Below are positions 32,456-40,204 of a DNA stretch of 64,000 bases, piece by piece (position 1 is the first letter of the stretch; each line of letters begins with the position of its first letter). Source of the stretch: Oscillospiraceae bacterium (lineage in GTDB: Bacteria > Bacillota > Clostridia > Oscillospirales > Oscillospiraceae); the NCBI GenBank assembly GCA_017445385.1, contig JAFSUG010000011.1, positions 32,529-96,528 on the forward strand, given 5' to 3'. Under the pieces are notes generated by a model. The model was given only the letters and a program-made list of their open reading frames with translations. It had not been told where the DNA came from and ran no database searches. The position numbers were made by a program, and so were the translations under genes.

Positions 32456-33733
32456 ATGAACAACAGGAAAGCGATCAAGCGCTATAATAACGAGATAGTG
32501 TTTTATCAAATGAACTATCCATATGTCGTGAGTGCCTTTTTAAGAGAAATGTACATGGGAATCGAGCGTGGATACTCGGAGTTCACTCTAGTTTCTGCTG
32601 ATCCAATGATTACCGTATATCCTAACGCTTGCTTGCCAATTTCCTCTCTAATTGAATTCTATAAGAAAAAAGGTATCGTATTCACTTATGACTTTGACCC
32701 CAACAGCTACCTAAACAACTGTGGGTTCGCCTCCCCTTATATTCTTGATTCAAAAGAGATTGCCGACTTAGATAGTCCTTTTGACAGAATTATAAAATAT
32801 GATAGTCCCTCACAAGTTGCAGCATTTACTCAAAAGTGCGTTGATAATATTAGCCATCAAGTAGTTTGCGAGGAGGGGATCTTTCCCAGCCTCATTTGGT
32901 GTATTAATGAAGTTATGGACAATGTTCTTGTGCATAGTAAAGAAGAATATGGTTATGTTTTAGCTCAATTTCATCCATCAACAAAGCATATTGCCATTTG
33001 CGTTGCAGATACAGGCATCGGGATATACAATTCTCTAAGAAAGAGTAAACACCGACCTTCAAGAGCCATTGACGCGCTATCTCTTTCTATTCAAGAGGGA
33101 GTTGGTGATGGAGCCGGGCAAGGAAATGGGTTATTTGGACTATATCAGATTATAACTGAAAATGGAGGGCGTTTGAGTTTAACATCTGGCCCCGCATCAC
33201 TGATGTTGAGCGCAGGAAAAGAGCTCAAGAAATATGATGACATACCATATTTGAATAAAGACAATCAATGCACGATCGTTGATTTCCAATTAGACCTTAA
33301 CAAAAAGGTAGACATTAATACGGCGTTTTCGACTATTGGAGGCTTTGATGGTTTCGATATAAGAATAGATGACATGCTCCAAGAAGATGATGCATTATTA
33401 TACGATGTGTTTTCTAATTGCGAAGGCACCGCTACACGCGAAGCAGGAAAGCTTCTTAGAAACGATGTGATTAATACAATTAAACGAACAAATAATAGAA
33501 TTGTGCTTGACTTTTCAAATGTCAAATCTGCAAGTTCATCTTTTTTAGATGAGTTTTTAGCGAAGTTGGTACTAGATTTAGGTATCATCACATTCTGTCA
33601 AACGGTAAAACTAACAGGAATGGATGATACGATAAAATATCTTTCTGAGAGATCTATGTATATGCGCATTTTCCAAGAATGGGGAAGAAGAGAAATCCCC
33701 GCTGCGGAAGAGCACCGTTTTGGGACGAGATAG
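32456..33733 (+). CDS. GHKL-type ATPase with C-terminal STAS-like (DUF4325) domain
   Basis: A 425-residue soluble protein. Residues 1-120 are unassigned. Residues about 140-245 are a GHKL ATP-binding fold: N box CINEVMDNVLVHS (E152, N156), G1 box VADTGIGIY, G2 box GDGAGQGNGLFGLYQI. No phospho-acceptor His domain precedes it, so it is not a canonical sensor kinase. Residues about 315-405 match the STAS-like DUF4325 domain (GTATREAGKLL, then RIVLDFSNVKSASSSFLDEFL). This pairing recalls anti-sigma-factor kinases and their STAS antagonists joined in one chain. The ATG follows GTAGGAGG. It is AT-rich like its neighbour. Substrate and partner are unknown. Confidence 0.83.
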   Translation: MNNRKAIKRYNNEIVFYQMNYPYVVSAFLREMYMGIERGYSEFTLVSADPMITVYPNACLPISSLIEFYKKKGIVFTYDFDPNSYLNNCGFASPYILDSKEIADLDSPFDRIIKYDSPSQVAAFTQKCVDNISHQVVCEEGIFPSLIWCINEVMDNVLVHSKEEYGYVLAQFHPSTKHIAICVADTGIGIYNSLRKSKHRPSRAIDALSLSIQEGVGDGAGQGNGLFGLYQIITENGGRLSLTSGPASLMLSAGKELKKYDDIPYLNKDNQCTIVDFQLDLNKKVDINTAFSTIGGFDGFDIRIDDMLQEDDALLYDVFSNCEGTATREAGKLLRNDVINTIKRTNNRIVLDFSNVKSASSSFLDEFLAKLVLDLGIITFCQTVKLTGMDDTIKYLSERSMYMRIFQEWGRREIPAAEEHRFGTR

Positions 33734-33869
33734 ACTAATTACACAAATGATGGTTCATTCTCATTTGCCTATGCTATGTATCAATGCACCCCCCGATTGC
33801 ACAACATGCCCCTGTGGTCAGATCTTGCACCCCCTCGGAGGATTCTATCAAACCTGACTACTTTTCCCC

Positions 33870-33902
33870 AAAACGCACCATCCTTTTGGATGGTGCGTTT
33901 TT
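33870..33902 (+). terminator. Rho-independent terminator
   Basis: AACGCACCATCC/GGATGGTGCGTT stem followed by a T-run, 137 bases behind the GHKL-STAS gene. The bases between them show no gene. Confidence 0.85.
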
Positions 33903-33907
33903 GCGTG

Positions 33908-34014
33908 ATGGGTGTAAAGAAGGTGGATTCGAAAGGGCCGTCCAAGCAAACATGCCGGTGGCATGTTTGCCGGCCCGTGGCTTTTCCGCAGAAAAGCGAA
34001 TCCACCTCTGCCAA
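33908..34014. repeat. Structured palindromic element, copy B (right island boundary)
   Basis: Same outer stem as copy A (GGTGGATTCG/CGAATCCACC), same loop GGT and same side hairpin GCTTTTC-CGCA-GAAAAGC. The second stem is GGGCC/GGCCC instead of GGCGG/CCGCC, and the apical stem is GCAAACATGCC/GGCATGTTTGC instead of GCGGCGTGCC/GGCACGCCGC. Pairing is kept although the bases change. The right end (33997-34014) is a looser match to the tRNA-Tyr 3' end. Confidence 0.85.
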
Positions 34015-34046
34015 TAACGAGATGTTCCCGAGCAGGCGCAAAACGG

Positions 34047-34084
34047 AAGGTGGATTCGAAAGGCGGCTCTTGGCGGCGTGCCGG
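34047..34084. repeat. Structured element, truncated copy C
   Basis: Thirty-eight bases identical to the left arm of copy A, from AAGGTGGATTCG to GTGCCGG, then broken off. The remaining bases to 34165 carry no recognisable feature other than the next gene's AGGAGG. Confidence 0.8.
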
Positions 34085-34165
34085 ACATTGATCCGTTTTT
34101 TCAGGCGAAAAAGGCTGGCAAAACGGGCCGGATGTGATACAATGGACGCGGCAGGAGGTGATCGC

Positions 34166-35116
34166 GTGAAAACGGTTGCGGAATTGCTGCAAATGCTCTC
34201 AATGCCGCAGGAGTGCGTGCAGACGCTTTGCGCGTGCGAAACGGCGCTGCATAAAAATGCCGAGGCGGAGTTTGCGTCCGCGCTTTCCTACTATTTGAGC
34301 GGCGAGGCGGACAGACCGACGGCGCAGGCGCTTTTATCGGCGCTTCGTGAAAAATCGGGGCAGTGCGGCTGCAGCTCGGATATGGTTGTGGTACTCTCGG
34401 CTTTTGTGCGGCTGGAGGCAGTGTATGAAAAGCTGGGGCTTTCGCACGCGCTTTACGAAAACGCCTGCCGCGACGCACGCTGCAAGCTCTTGGAATGCTA
34501 TCAGCTCCACGGCGTTTGGGGAACATTTGCGCCCTTGTGGTTTTTGCGCTGGTTTGTGCCAAGCCGCTTTGCGCTGGGCAGAATGCAATTTCAAAAGGCG
34601 GCGCTGACGATGCCCGGCGTGGAAAAGGTTGTTTTTGACGGTTTGCCAAACGGCAGAGTTGTGGAAATTACGGAGGGCGCGCCGGTGATTCAGATGCACG
34701 TTCCCTCAACGGGAGAGCCGATCACGGATGCGCTGCGGATGGACGCATACAGGCAGGCGTATGCTTTTTATGCTGCCGAGCGCAAGGACGGTTTTTTGCT
34801 GTTTTCCTGCAAAAGCTGGCTGCTATACGAAAAACAGAGGGAGTTCCTGCCCGAAAAAAGCAACATTTTGCGCTTTATGGACGATTTTTATATATTACAG
34901 ACGCCGGTTTTTGCGCCTTGCGGCGACCTCTGGCGCATTTTTATGGTGCCCAACGAAACGCCGTATGAAGCCTTGCCGGAGGATACCTCGCTGCGGCTGG
35001 CGTATAAAAAGCATCTGCTCGCGGGCGGGGAGCCGGTTCAGCAGCTTGGGCTGTTTTTGTTTGACGGAAGCACAATCTACAATCAGGCAACGATGATCGA
35101 AAAACCGCTCGCATGA
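34166..35116 (+). CDS. Acyltransferase-domain protein (DUF5596/GNAT-like)
   Basis: A 316-residue cytosolic protein. The N-terminal half is helical and cysteine-rich. The middle to C-terminal part (LHGVWGTFAPLWFLRWFVP, then VIQMHVPSTGEPI, then a FLLFSCKSWLLY segment) resembles the two-domain N-acyltransferase proteins annotated as DUF5596 plus GNAT-like in gut Clostridia. The acceptor is unknown. The start is GTG at 34166 with AGGAGG 7 bases before; longer readings run back into repeat copies B and C and are rejected. Normal high GC resumes here, marking the island's right side. Confidence 0.65.
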   Translation: MKTVAELLQMLSMPQECVQTLCACETALHKNAEAEFASALSYYLSGEADRPTAQALLSALREKSGQCGCSSDMVVVLSAFVRLEAVYEKLGLSHALYENACRDARCKLLECYQLHGVWGTFAPLWFLRWFVPSRFALGRMQFQKAALTMPGVEKVVFDGLPNGRVVEITEGAPVIQMHVPSTGEPITDALRMDAYRQAYAFYAAERKDGFLLFSCKSWLLYEKQREFLPEKSNILRFMDDFYILQTPVFAPCGDLWRIFMVPNETPYEALPEDTSLRLAYKKHLLAGGEPVQQLGLFLFDGSTIYNQATMIEKPLA

Positions 35117-35126
35117 GCGGTTTTTT
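35101..35126 (+). terminator. Terminator overlapping the acyltransferase stop
   Basis: AACCGCTC/GAGCGGTT stem with A-run and T-run; the gene's stop codon lies inside the stem. Confidence 0.82.
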
Positions 35127-35218
35127 GATCGCTTGAAGGCGCGGATTTAACGGCTTCCATTATTTGGCGGTGTATGTTATACTGTTTCTGCCAATATTTA
35201 AAGAAAAGAGGCGTATGT

Positions 35219-36475
35219 ATGAAAATTGTTGAGAAGTACAAAAGCGTCAGCCTGATTGTTCGCATCCTCTGCGGACTTGTGATCGGCGCGGTGCTTGGCC
35301 TGCTCGTGAAAAACCTGAGCGTTGTTCCGCTGCTCGGCACGCTGTTTGTCGGCGCGCTGAAGGCGATTGCGCCGGTACTGGTTTTCGTTTTGGTGATCTC
35401 TGCGCTTGCGCAGGGCAATTCCAAGCTTGACCGACGCTTTGGCCTGGTGCTGGCGCTGTATATGATCAGCACGCTGCTTGCCTCGATCGTGGGCGTTGTG
35501 GGAAGCTTTTTGTTTCCGCAGACGCTCGTCCTCACCGAAGCCGCCGAGGGCGCGGCTTCCGCGCCGACCGGCGTTGGCGAGGTGCTTTCGAACCTGCTGC
35601 AGAACATGGTAACGAACCCCGTCAAGGCGATTGCCGAGGGCAACTATATCGGCATTCTGTTCTGGGCTGCCGCAATCGGGCTTGCGGCGAAGAAGCTCGC
35701 AGGCGACGGCACGAAGAAGGTTCTGAAGGATTTTTCGGACGTGATCTCGCGCATCGTGCGCGCAATCATCGAGCTTGCGCCGTTCGGCATTCTCGGTCTC
35801 GTTTATACGAACGTTGCAACGAACGGCCTTTCCATTTTTACTGACTACGGCAGGCTGCTTGCGCTGCTCGTTGGCTGTATGGCGGCGGTTGCGCTGATCG
35901 TAGATCCGCTGCTGGCTGCAATCGTGCTGCGCCGCAATCCCTATCCGCTCGTTTGGCGCTGCCTGAAAAATTCAGGCATCACCGCGTTTTTCACGCGCTC
36001 GTCTGCCGCGAATATCCCGGTGAATATGGAGCTTTGCGAGAAGCTCGGGCTTGACCCCGATATGTACGCCGTTTCGATCCCTCTCGGCGCAACGATCAAC
36101 ATGGACGGCGCGGCGATCACGATTGCCGTTATGTCGCTCGCTGCGGCAAATACGGTGGGCGTTCAGGTTTCGTTTGCAACGGCGCTGCTGCTTGCGTTCG
36201 TTTCCACGCTTGCCGCATGCGGCGCATCGGGCGTTGCCGGCGGTTCGCTGCTGCTGATCCCGATGGCATGCGCGCTGTTCGGCGTAAGCGCCGACGTTGC
36301 CATGCAGGTTGTTGCGGTCGGCTTCATTGTCGGTGTTGTGCAGGATTCGGTGGAAACCGCGCTCAACTCCTCCGGCGACGTGATGTTCGCCGCCACCGCG
36401 GAATACGCGCAGTGGAAAAAAGAGGGCAAACCGCTGCCGAAGTTCCTCGGCGGAACGATGGAAACGGAAATCTGA
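35219..36475 (+). CDS. sstT: Serine/threonine:sodium symporter
   Basis: A 418-residue DAACS-family transporter with about nine membrane helices. SstT-type signatures are visible: SSAANIPVNM, the sodium/substrate site NMDGAAITIAVMSLAAANT, and CGASGVAGGSLLLIPMACALFG. It imports serine and threonine with Na+. The ATG at 35219 follows AAGAGG. It stands alone between two terminators. Confidence 0.9.
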   Translation: MKIVEKYKSVSLIVRILCGLVIGAVLGLLVKNLSVVPLLGTLFVGALKAIAPVLVFVLVISALAQGNSKLDRRFGLVLALYMISTLLASIVGVVGSFLFPQTLVLTEAAEGAASAPTGVGEVLSNLLQNMVTNPVKAIAEGNYIGILFWAAAIGLAAKKLAGDGTKKVLKDFSDVISRIVRAIIELAPFGILGLVYTNVATNGLSIFTDYGRLLALLVGCMAAVALIVDPLLAAIVLRRNPYPLVWRCLKNSGITAFFTRSSAANIPVNMELCEKLGLDPDMYAVSIPLGATINMDGAAITIAVMSLAAANTVGVQVSFATALLLAFVSTLAACGASGVAGGSLLLIPMACALFGVSADVAMQVVAVGFIVGVVQDSVETALNSSGDVMFAATAEYAQWKKEGKPLPKFLGGTMETEI

Positions 36476-36485
36476 AAAACAGAAA

Positions 36486-36520
36486 AATACCGATCTGCTT
36501 TGCGGCAGATCGGTATTCTT
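36486..36520. terminator. Bidirectional terminator
   Basis: ATACCGATCTGC/GCAGATCGGTAT stem between convergent sstT and rsgI; its edge touches the rsgI stop. Confidence 0.83.
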
Positions 36521-37482
36521 TACTGCGGGTTCATCATCGGCGGCGTCTGCCCGTCCGGAGGCTGTGGAGCCTCACCGCCCTGCGGCGGCTCATATGACTC
36601 ACCGCCCTGCGGCGGTTCGGGCGCTTCGCCGCCCTGCGGAAGATCCGGCGGAGCTTGCTCCGAATCGGGCTGCTCCGGCGCGTTTTCCGGCGGATCATTC
36701 GTTTCCGCCTGCGGCTCTGCCGGAGGCGATTGCGTCTCCATGGGAACGTTCGGAGCGGTGGTTTGCGCCGGCTCGGATGGCGTTTCGGGCGCGGCTTGCG
36801 GCGCATCTTCGGGCATCGTCACTTCCGGCGGTGCAGGCGCAAATTCCGGCGGCTGCCCATGATCGCGCACATAGCCGAATTTGCCGATGCTCACGTGCTG
36901 CTTGCGTGCCTCGTCGCGCTCGGCGCGGCTGGCTTCCGCGATAAAGATCGGATGCCCGCTGCCGATGGAACGCTCAACCGCGCCGGTCAGCTCTTCCGTT
37001 TGCTGCTTGCTGCCCGATACAACGCCAACGATTACGGTATCGTCCTCGTTTTCCAGATAGCCGCCGCTTTGCAGCTGCGCAACTGTATGATCCAGCGCAT
37101 CGGCTGCGTTCATGTTTTTCAGCTCGGGGGCAAGCTTCTCGGCAAGCTGCGCCGCGTCATCGCTGACGGCCTCCACGGCAATCACTCTGCCGAAATGGTT
37201 GATCGTCAGCTCCACGGCGGAATCGGCAACATCCAGCGAAACATAGGCGCTTGCGGACGCGCCCATATAGCCGAGCGTGCCGCTTGTGATTGCCAGCGCA
37301 ATCGCCGCGGCAACCGCACTGCGGATAATTCGCTTCGTCCGCTTTTGGGGAAGTGTGAGCACTTTCGGATCCAGCTCCACCGTTTCGCCGACTTCGCCGG
37401 GCAAGGTTGTTTTTTGAATCGTGCCGTCGTCACAAAGCACGGCGGCATATTTGCCGCGACGCTCTAATATAACAGCTTTCAT
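36520..37482 (-). CDS. rsgI: RsgI-type anti-sigma-I factor with Pro/Gly/Glu-rich tail
   Basis: A 320-residue single-pass membrane protein. An N-terminal RsgI domain (about 1-50, MKAVILERRGKYAAVLCDDG) should bind SigI. A transmembrane helix lies at about 52-75, then an extracytoplasmic domain starting YVSLDVADSAVELTINHFGRVI, the conserved part of RsgI ectodomains. Residues about 205-320 are a low-complexity tail rich in Pro, Glu and Gly with several PPQGGE units. In Clostridia, RsgI ectodomains often carry polysaccharide-binding modules; none is evident here. Its ATGA overlap with sigI implies coupled translation. Confidence 0.87.
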   Translation of the reverse strand: MKAVILERRGKYAAVLCDDGTIQKTTLPGEVGETVELDPKVLTLPQKRTKRIIRSAVAAAIALAITSGTLGYMGASASAYVSLDVADSAVELTINHFGRVIAVEAVSDDAAQLAEKLAPELKNMNAADALDHTVAQLQSGGYLENEDDTVIVGVVSGSKQQTEELTGAVERSIGSGHPIFIAEASRAERDEARKQHVSIGKFGYVRDHGQPPEFAPAPPEVTMPEDAPQAAPETPSEPAQTTAPNVPMETQSPPAEPQAETNDPPENAPEQPDSEQAPPDLPQGGEAPEPPQGGESYEPPQGGEAPQPPDGQTPPMMNPQ

Positions 37483-38213
37483 CGTGCCGCCTCCTTTGCC
37501 GTATCCTGCCGGATAAACGCCAGATATTCCGCCAAAATCGGAAAATCGCCGTCTAAAATCTCCGCTGCTGCGATTATATATTTGCGATGACGCTCCAAAA
37601 TTTTGCGGACAACGCCGCTTTGCTCGGCAAGCGGCTTAATCGGCAGCAGCCGCTTCAGGCGCATTTGCGCCATCAGGATCACGCTTGCAATCAGCGTGCG
37701 AATCGCTTTGCCGCAGCCTTGCTTCGTCTTTTCCGATTTCGGCGAGGACTGCGCAAGATCAAAAAACGAAAAACCGTACTGCTGCAAAACCGCCTGCATC
37801 TGCGCGATCTCCTCGCGTGTCCGGCTTGCCGTATCGTCTGCATCAGCCGCCGTCTTTTGGCGGATTTGCCGCTGCAGCGCAGGATCGTCTTCATCGGACC
37901 CGTCGGCAAACGCCATTGGCGTTACGCTCGTTTCGCTGCTGTGGCGGCTCTCGGCTCTGAGATGATCCAGCAGCCGACGCCGAATCACGAGCGCGGCAAA
38001 CGCGCGAAAAGAACCTTTTTCCGTTTCGTAGCTCTGTACCGCCTCGGAAAACGCCAGCAGTGAAACCGACCATTCGTCGTCGCTGTCGGTTATATAGCGG
38101 TGCGTGACCTCCGACGCGGTGCGCAGCATCCATGCGCGGTTGCTGTCAACCAGCTCACCGAAGACCGCTTCATCCGTTTTTGCCGCAAGCACGGCTTGCT
38201 CCAGTTCGTTCAT
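37479..38213 (-). CDS. sigI: RNA polymerase sigma-I factor
   Basis: A 244-residue alternative sigma factor. The N-terminal region 2-like part contains DDEWSVSLLAFSEAVQSYE and GSFRAFAALVIRRRLLDHLR; the C-terminal SigI-specific domain contains VRKILERHRKYIIAAAEI and GDFPILAEYL. SigI responds to heat in Bacillus and to polysaccharides in cellulolytic Clostridia. The ATG at 38213 follows AAAGGAG by 7 bases. Co-transcribed with its anti-sigma factor. Confidence 0.9.
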   Translation of the reverse strand: MNELEQAVLAAKTDEAVFGELVDSNRAWMLRTASEVTHRYITDSDDEWSVSLLAFSEAVQSYETEKGSFRAFAALVIRRRLLDHLRAESRHSSETSVTPMAFADGSDEDDPALQRQIRQKTAADADDTASRTREEIAQMQAVLQQYGFSFFDLAQSSPKSEKTKQGCGKAIRTLIASVILMAQMRLKRLLPIKPLAEQSGVVRKILERHRKYIIAAAEILDGDFPILAEYLAFIRQDTAKEAAR

Positions 38214-38284
38214 CGCTGCGCTCCTTTTCCTCGTTTTTTTCAATATAGCATTATTTCGCGGAATCGGCAAGCGGCAGCTTTCGT

Positions 38285-38317
38285 ATCATCGGCGCGGGCA
38301 ATGCCCGCGCCGATGAT
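38285..38317. other. Long perfect palindrome downstream of the Cthe_2159-like gene
   Basis: ATCATCGGCGCGGGCA/TGCCCGCGCCGATGAT, a near-seamless 16-bp inverted repeat. No T-run follows on the minus strand. It lies between sigI's start and the next gene's end and may act as a transcript end or protein-binding site. Confidence 0.5.
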
Positions 38318-38328
38318 GGTTTCCAGAC

Positions 38329-40005
38329 TTAACGCCCCGTCGGGCGGAAGTTCATGCCGCCCATATTGCCGGGCATGGCGCCCATATCGCCGGGAGCACC
38401 GCCCATGTTGCCTGGCATCGCGCCCATATTCTCTGCGCCTGCAACGCCGGAGGCATTGTTCAGCACAAACGAATCGGAGATATACAGCGCGCCGTCATAG
38501 TCGATACCGGCGTCACCGCCGCCGCTGGCGCTGCGGATCGTTGCGCTGCCGCTGACGAGGTTGACATTGCCGTTGGAATCGAAGCCGTCGCTGCCTGCGG
38601 TGATGGTAACATCGCCGCCGAGGACGTTGACGGAATAGTCCAGAACGCCTTCGTAAACGCCGTCGCCGTTCGCCGCGTTCACGCCGTCGTCCGTTGCGGA
38701 AAGAACGATCTTGCCGCCGCCGATGTTCACAACAGTGCCCTCGATTGCTTCAACGCTCTCGGAAACGGTCAGGTTCGGACCTGCGCCGTCTTTGCCGATC
38801 GTGAGAATGTGGTCGGCGTGGATGCCGTCGTCGCCTGCGCTTACGGTAACCGTGCCGCCGAGGATCGCAACGTCGTAGTTGCCGTTGATGCCATCGTTCG
38901 CAGCGGTGATTGCAACATTCGCATTGATTACAAGGCTGCTGTCATCGCCGGCCTTGATGCCGTTTTTCGCGTTGCCTGCAAGCGTCAGCTTGCCGTCGCC
39001 GGCTATATAAACGATGGAATTAGCCTTCGCTTTGATCGCCGCGCCGTCAAACGCATCGGCTACCGCGCTGTCGGTGGAGGTTTCGTCCGCCGGATCTTCG
39101 TTATCTGTCAGCTTTACGCTGCCGGAGATCACAAGCTGCACCTGCGATTCCTTATTGACCGAAAGCGGCGCGCCGGAAGAGCTGGTCAGATCCAGGTCTT
39201 TCAGCACCAGTACAACGCCGGTCGTGCCTTTTTTCACGGTGACGCTGCCCTCTGCAGCAGTGCCGGTTACGATATAGGTGCCGGGCTCGGTGATCTTAAC
39301 GCTTGCGGACTCGGAAACATTGTAAACGGTTGCGTTTTCATAGTCCGGCGCAAGCGACATTGCGCTGTTTTCAGTGATGCCTTCAACGATCTCCGACGCG
39401 CTGTCCGCCGAGGACTGGATCGCTTGGTTCTGCGGATCCATTATCTGCTGATTATCCGGCATCACCTGAGCGTTCTGCTGATTTTCGGGCATTTCGGGAC
39501 GTTCGCCGCTCGGCTGATTCTGCATCTGCGGCATCTGCTGATTACCCGGCATCATCTGAGCGTTCTGCTGATTTTCGGGCATTTCGGGACGTTCGCCGCT
39601 CGGCTGATTCTGCATTTGCGGCATCTGCTGACCCGGCATCATCTGAGCGTTCTGCTGATTTTCGGGCATTTCGGGACGTTCGCCGCTCGGCTGATTCTGC
39701 ATCTGCGGCATCTGCTGACCCGGCATCATCTGAGCGCTCTGCTGGTTTTCGGGCATTTCGGGACGTTCGCCGCTCGGCTGATTCTGCATTTGCGGCATTT
39801 GCCGACCCGGCATCATCTGCGGACAACCAAAGCTTTGCTGCTGACCGCTCATCCAACGGTGCATCGCTTCTCCCACCCCGGAAGCGGCCTGCATTGCAGG
39901 CGGCTGACGCCATCCGCCTTCCGCCGCGCCGAATGCGGCGCATCCGATTGCAAGCGCAACGCACAGCCCGGTGGCTGCCGTGACCTTCCAAATTTTTTTC
40001 TTCAT
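38329..40005 (-). CDS. Secreted Cthe_2159-like carbohydrate-binding protein with tandem repeats
   Basis: A 558-residue exported protein. A signal peptide (MKKKIWKVTAATGLCVALAI onward) is followed by a Met/Gln/Pro-rich region (about 30-190) of about five 27-29-residue repeats (QMPQMQNQPSGERPEMPE type). A beta-helical domain (about 235-520) follows with DGI/DDG-containing turns such as NDGINGNYDVAILGG, matching Cthe_2159-family calcium- and polysaccharide-binding proteins. The end is Gly/Met-rich. The start at 40005 follows AAAGGCGG; upstream in-frame codons belong to the promoter region. It neighbours sigI-rsgI, which could control it. Confidence 0.8.
   Translation of the reverse strand: MKKKIWKVTAATGLCVALAIGCAAFGAAEGGWRQPPAMQAASGVGEAMHRWMSGQQQSFGCPQMMPGRQMPQMQNQPSGERPEMPENQQSAQMMPGQQMPQMQNQPSGERPEMPENQQNAQMMPGQQMPQMQNQPSGERPEMPENQQNAQMMPGNQQMPQMQNQPSGERPEMPENQQNAQVMPDNQQIMDPQNQAIQSSADSASEIVEGITENSAMSLAPDYENATVYNVSESASVKITEPGTYIVTGTAAEGSVTVKKGTTGVVLVLKDLDLTSSSGAPLSVNKESQVQLVISGSVKLTDNEDPADETSTDSAVADAFDGAAIKAKANSIVYIAGDGKLTLAGNAKNGIKAGDDSSLVINANVAITAANDGINGNYDVAILGGTVTVSAGDDGIHADHILTIGKDGAGPNLTVSESVEAIEGTVVNIGGGKIVLSATDDGVNAANGDGVYEGVLDYSVNVLGGDVTITAGSDGFDSNGNVNLVSGSATIRSASGGGDAGIDYDGALYISDSFVLNNASGVAGAENMGAMPGNMGGAPGDMGAMPGNMGGMNFRPTGR
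39460..39827 (-). repeat. In-gene tandem repeats of 81-87 bases
   Basis: About four and a half near-identical units inside the Cthe_2159-like gene; each holds a CATTTCGGGACGTTCGCC core. Unit lengths differ by a multiple of three (an extra NQ or GQ codon pair), so the frame is kept. Such arrays change copy number by slippage. Confidence 0.85.
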
Positions 40006-40204
40006 GGTATAAACCGCCTTTCTGATTTTTTTCGGGAAGTTTGGAGAAGACGCGGGTGCGTTCCCTTGCCTTCTGCTATATAATTCGATGCGGCGGAGCA
40101 AAATAATGGGGTCGCCGGAAAAATTTTTTGGAAGGCGCATAACATTTACAAAACGAAAGGCTTGTGATATCTTAAAATTGACAGAAAGACGGAAGGTGAA
40201 CGCT

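Noticed and set aside
33776..34165. Upstream extension of the acyltransferase frame
   Set aside because: It runs through a terminator and structured elements B and C; the GTG at 34166 has a strong AGGAGG.
39460..39827. Regularly spaced repeats considered as a CRISPR array
   Set aside because: Units are contiguous without unique spacers, keep a reading frame and encode a Met/Gln/Pro-rich protein segment; no cas genes are present.
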